Origin: Paenibacillus tyrphae
GTDB lineage: Bacteria > Bacillota > Bacilli > Paenibacillales > NBRC-103111
Length of the DNA stretch: 64,000 bases
Direction: 5' to 3'
Assembly (NCBI RefSeq): GCF_024158745.1
Contig: NZ_JAMZAW010000026.1
Location: 39,748 to 103,747 of the forward strand
The translations under genes and the position numbers were made by a program. A model generated the notes under the pieces. The model was not told the origin of the DNA, did no database searches, and saw only the letters and a list, made by a program, of their open reading frames with translations. This document shows, one piece after another, positions 60,916-64,000 of the stretch (positions are counted from its first letter, which is position 1; each line of letters opens with the position of its first letter).

Positions 60916-62124
60916 TTGATCGAAGTAAAGCATTTGACCAAAATTTTCGGTCAGCATCCGGAAAAGGCGCTTGAGCTTCTTAACCAAGGCTGGAGCAAGA
61001 AGCGTATCTTTGCGGAGACGAAACAGACCGTGGGCGTGAACCGCGCGAGCTTTACGGTTAAAGAAGGAGAAATTTTCGTCATTATGGGGCTGTCCGGCAG
61101 CGGTAAATCGACCCTGATCCGGCTGCTGAACCGGCTGATTGAACCGACGGACGGAAGCATCCTGTTTCGCGGTGAAAATATCGTAGAGATGAATGAGGAG
61201 CGGCTGCGCGAATTCCGCCGGACGGCGATGAGCATGGTGTTTCAAAAGTTCGCGCTGTTTCCGCATAAGACGGTTGTGCAGAATGTCGAGTTCGGGCTGG
61301 AGGTGCAAAAGGTGCCGGCCAAAATCCGCAGGGAAAAAGCGCGCGAAGCGCTTGCCCTGGTCGGACTGGAGGAATGGGCGGATCAATATCCGGACCAACT
61401 GAGCGGCGGGATGCAGCAGCGCGTCGGCCTGGCCCGGGCGCTCGCCAACTCGCCGCAGGTCCTCCTGATGGACGAAGCATTCAGCGCGCTTGACCCGCTG
61501 ATCCGCAAGGACATGCAGGAAGAATTGCGCGAGCTGCAGGAAAAGCTGAAGAAGACGATCATTTTCATCACGCATGATTTGAACGAAGCGCTGAGGATCG
61601 GGGATCGGATCGCGCTGATGAAAGACGGCTCCATCGTCCAGATCGGCACGCCTGAGGAGATTATGATCACTCCGGCCAACGAATATGTGGAGAAATTTAT
61701 CGAAGATGTCGATCTGTCCCGGGTATTGAACGCCTCGCACGTGATGCGCCGGCCGGAGACGATCGTGTACGATCGCGGGGGGCCGCGCGTAGCGCTAGAA
61801 CTGATGCGGGAGAACGGCATCTCTAACTTGTTCGTCGTAGACAGCGCCAAGCGGTTGATCGGCGTGTTGACGGCCGAAGACGCGGCCCGGGCGATCCGGG
61901 AGCACCTGACGCTTGATGCGATCATCATTTCCGAGGTGCCGACGGTGTCGCCTAATACGCTGCTGAGCGACCTGTTCGATACCGTCAGCACAAGCCGGGT
62001 GCCGGTGGCTGTTACGTCCGAGAACGGGCGGCTGCTCGGCGTCATTATTCGCGGAGCGGTGCTCGGTGCATTGGCCGGCAACCACGACCGGGTTCGAGAG
62101 GCGGTGACCACGGATGGGTCCTAA
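60916..62124 (+). CDS. opuAA: Glycine betaine/proline ABC transporter ATP-binding protein
   Basis: 402 residues from TTG 60916 (GGGGGATA upstream); the longer frame from 60724 is not protein-like. Walker A GLSGSGKST, signature LSGGMQQR, Walker B VLLMDEAFSALD and H-loop FITHDLNEA are all present. Two CBS domains at the C-terminus (about 285-395) probably sense ionic strength, as in OpuA. It powers uptake of compatible solutes under osmotic stress. Confidence 0.9.
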   Translation: MIEVKHLTKIFGQHPEKALELLNQGWSKKRIFAETKQTVGVNRASFTVKEGEIFVIMGLSGSGKSTLIRLLNRLIEPTDGSILFRGENIVEMNEERLREFRRTAMSMVFQKFALFPHKTVVQNVEFGLEVQKVPAKIRREKAREALALVGLEEWADQYPDQLSGGMQQRVGLARALANSPQVLLMDEAFSALDPLIRKDMQEELRELQEKLKKTIIFITHDLNEALRIGDRIALMKDGSIVQIGTPEEIMITPANEYVEKFIEDVDLSRVLNASHVMRRPETIVYDRGGPRVALELMRENGISNLFVVDSAKRLIGVLTAEDAARAIREHLTLDAIIISEVPTVSPNTLLSDLFDTVSTSRVPVAVTSENGRLLGVIIRGAVLGALAGNHDRVREAVTTDGS

Positions 62125-62959
62125 GCTTCCGATTGCCGAATGGGTCGAAGGAATCGTCGACTGGCTCGGCGCCACCTTCGAGTGGCTGTTCGGTTTCATT
62201 TCTTCCTTAATCGAAGGAACGGTAAATTTGTTTTCGCTGTTGTTTCATTTTCCGCCTGCGCTGGTGCTCATCGTATTGGTTGCTTTCCTGGCTTACCGTG
62301 CGGCAGGGCTCATGCTCGGCATTTTTAGCCTGCTTGGCATGCTGCTGATTGCCAACCTCGGGTTCTGGGACCATACGATGGACACGCTCGCGCTCGTGAT
62401 GACCTCGGCTTTCCTCTCGGTCATCGTCGGCCTACCGCTCGGCATCTGGTCTGCGAGAAACAAGACGGTGCAGAATACGTTAACGCCGCTGCTTGATTTC
62501 ATGCAGACGATGCCGGCCTTCGTTTATTTGATCCCGGCGGTTACCTTTTTCGGCCTCGGCGTTGTGCCCGGCGTCATCGCTTCCGTTATTTTCGCGGTAC
62601 CTCCGACGATCCGGCTGACGAACCTCGGCATCCGCCAAGTGCCGTTTGACCTGATCGAGGCGGCCGACGCTTTCGGGACGACGCCCGGACAGAAGCTGTG
62701 GAAGGTCCAGTTCCCGCTGGCGCTGCCTACGCTGATGGCCGGCATCAACCAAACGATCATGCTCTCGCTGTCGATGGTCGTCATCGCTTCGATGATCGGC
62801 GCTCAAGGGCTCGGGGCGGACGTGTATCGCGCCGTTACCCAGCTTAAGACGGGCGAAGGCTTTGAAGCGGGGCTTGCCGTCGTCATTCTGGCGATTGTGC
62901 TCGACCGGCTGACGCAGCATGCGATTAAGATGAAACCCAAAGGAGAGAAGAAGCATTGA
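62114..62959 (+). CDS. opuAB: Glycine betaine/proline ABC transporter permease
   Basis: 281 residues, about six transmembrane helices. The permease EAA-like loop is seen in LIEAADAFGTTPGQKLWKVQFPLALPTLMAGI. It overlaps the ATPase gene by 11 bases and the binding-protein gene by 4, indicating coupled translation. No binding domain is fused. Confidence 0.92.
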   Translation: MGPKLPIAEWVEGIVDWLGATFEWLFGFISSLIEGTVNLFSLLFHFPPALVLIVLVAFLAYRAAGLMLGIFSLLGMLLIANLGFWDHTMDTLALVMTSAFLSVIVGLPLGIWSARNKTVQNTLTPLLDFMQTMPAFVYLIPAVTFFGLGVVPGVIASVIFAVPPTIRLTNLGIRQVPFDLIEAADAFGTTPGQKLWKVQFPLALPTLMAGINQTIMLSLSMVVIASMIGAQGLGADVYRAVTQLKTGEGFEAGLAVVILAIVLDRLTQHAIKMKPKGEKKH

Positions 62960-63855
62960 AAAAACGAAACCGGAATCTGCTGTGGATGACGTTGTGTTTG
63001 CTCGGGACCGCTCTGCTAGCCGTTGGGTGTGGGGCCAAGAGCTCCGGCACCTCGGCGTTTGTGGGGGATCAAGTCAAATATGAAATTATCGGCATCGACC
63101 CCGGCGCGGGAATTATGAAGGCAACAAGCCAGGCGCTTAAAGATTATGGCTTGACCGACTGGAAGCTTGTGGAAGGCTCTAGCACGGCGATGACCGCGGC
63201 GCTGGACAGAGCGTATAAAGCGAAGAAGCCGATCATTATTACCGGTTGGACGCCGCACTGGATGTTCGCCAAATACGACCTCAAATATTTGCAGGACCCG
63301 AAGGGCGTTTACGGGGCGGACGAGGAGATTCATACGATCGCAAAAACAGGGCTTAAAACGGCCGAGCCGTCCGCCTATGCGGTGCTCGACAAGTTCGAAT
63401 GGACTGCGGCTGACATGGAGAAAGTGATGGGGGCGGTCATGGACGGCAAGAAGCCGGAAGCCGCCGCGGCCGATTGGGTGAAAGAGAACGCCGCCAAGGT
63501 GGACGGCTGGGTGAAGGACGTGCCGAAGGCCGAAGGCCGGAAGCTGAAGCTCGCCTACGTCGCCTGGGATTCGGAGATCGCCAGCACGAACGTCGTCAAG
63601 CAGGTGCTCGAATCGCGCCTCGGCTACAAGGTGGACATGCTGCAGGTGGAAGCGGGCCCGATGTGGGCCGGTGTCGCCGGCGGAGACGTCGACGCGATCG
63701 TTGCCGCTTGGATGCCGACGACACATAAGGACTATTACGAGAAGTTCAAAGGCAAATTCGAGGACCTCGGCCCGAACCTGAAAGGGACCAAGATCGGTCT
63801 GGTCGTCCCGAAGTATATGGAGATCAATTCGATCGAAGATTTGAAGAAGAAGTAA
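62956..63855 (+). CDS. opuAC: Glycine betaine-binding lipoprotein
   Basis: 299 residues; TTG start; lipobox LAVGC. OpuAC-type binding protein with tryptophans suited to a betaine-binding aromatic cage (TGWTPHWMF; VAAWMPTTH) and repeated YxxxxW elements. It captures betaine outside and passes it to the OpuAB permease. Confidence 0.92.
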   Translation: MKKRNRNLLWMTLCLLGTALLAVGCGAKSSGTSAFVGDQVKYEIIGIDPGAGIMKATSQALKDYGLTDWKLVEGSSTAMTAALDRAYKAKKPIIITGWTPHWMFAKYDLKYLQDPKGVYGADEEIHTIAKTGLKTAEPSAYAVLDKFEWTAADMEKVMGAVMDGKKPEAAAADWVKENAAKVDGWVKDVPKAEGRKLKLAYVAWDSEIASTNVVKQVLESRLGYKVDMLQVEAGPMWAGVAGGDVDAIVAAWMPTTHKDYYEKFKGKFEDLGPNLKGTKIGLVVPKYMEINSIEDLKKK

Positions 63856-63870
63856 AGGTGAGGCGAAGCA

Positions 63871-63906
63871 GACCGGACGAACGTATGACGTTCTCCGGTC
63901 TTTTTA
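63871..63906 (+). terminator. Terminator after the betaine importer
   Basis: GACCGGACGAACGT and ACGTTCTCCGGTC form a long stem, followed by TTTTTAT. Confidence 0.85.
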
Positions 63907-63961
63907 TCGTTAAGGCTGAGAAGACTCCCTCTTCGATAAGGGGGAGATGAATCAGCGTCTC

Positions 63962-63993
63962 TTGTGTATGTATGCGAACATATGTGCTATAAT
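63962..63993 (+). promoter_or_regulatory. Promoter at the right edge with LexA-like half site
   Basis: TATAAT (63988-63993) follows CGAACATATGTGCT (63975-63988), which resembles the Gram-positive LexA box (CGAAC-n4-GTTCG), with a good left half and a weak right half. The gene it drives lies outside the window. Confidence 0.4.
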
Positions 63994-64000
63994 TATCGTA

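Noticed and set aside
1..64000. CRISPR arrays, insertion sequences, tRNA or rRNA genes
   Set aside because: No regularly spaced repeats, transposase frames, or recognisable tRNA/rRNA sequence were found on either strand by reading.

Overview
The window looks like a chromosome segment from a Paenibacillus-like member of the Bacillota. Evidence: strong purine-rich ribosome binding sites, frequent TTG/GTG starts, many lipoboxes, a YesM/YesN-type two-component pair beside a sugar-binding lipoprotein, GbsR plus an Opu-type betaine importer, and no outer-membrane genes. The core is GC-rich, and several accessory blocks are sharply AT-rich. No IS elements, CRISPR arrays, tRNAs or rRNAs were seen.

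Layout. (1) 1-3809: the end of a penicillin-binding protein, a Ser/Thr kinase, and a divergent membrane-anchored VWA protein. (2) 4188-17966: the structural and regulatory core of what I read as a contractile, type VI-secretion-like injection system. It has a sheath-like protein, an Hcp-like tube protein, a DnaJ protein, two FHA proteins, a PP2C phosphatase, a membrane-bound PP2C-like protein that has lost its metal-binding aspartates, three unassigned proteins that may be baseplate parts, an Hsp70-like ATPase with a SAP-like N-terminus, and a DUF3829 lipoprotein. (3) 18047-48286: two spike-and-cargo cassettes with parallel order. Each has adaptor A, adaptor B, a long VgrG with a C-terminal peptidoglycan hydrolase, and a short VgrG-like protein, with a DUF4280 (PAAR-like) tip either free or fused to cargo. 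Separate cargo proteins carry one of two conserved N-terminal leaders (MKWKEPTF or KATTGAQV) followed by helical repeats and then hydrolase domains: glucosaminidase, N-acetylmuramidase, lysozyme-like and C39-like. Between them lie about ten secreted proteins or lipoproteins, the natural candidates for immunity to self-intoxication, plus two broken genes and one cargo-leader stub. A CbrC-family gene follows. (4) 49089-55578: a sugar-binding lipoprotein, YesM-like kinase, AraC-type response regulator and NagZ-type N-acetylhexosaminidase in one operon. (5) 55649-60641: minus-strand MFS exporter with a leader region containing a perfect Zur-type palindrome, a protein with ten Ig-like repeats, and a GbsR regulator. 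(6) 60916-63855: glycine betaine ABC importer, ending near a LexA-like promoter at the right edge.

How it may work together (inference): kinase, FHA proteins, phosphatase and pseudophosphatase could form a phosphothreonine switch like the one controlling some Proteobacterial T6SSs. Sheath and tube would fire a VgrG/PAAR-like spike loaded with cell-wall hydrolases. Surface lipoproteins would protect the producer. The lack of TssJLM and ClpV in the window, the single-membrane host, the leader-plus-repeat cargo design and the swapped toxin ends are what make this locus worth experimental attention.
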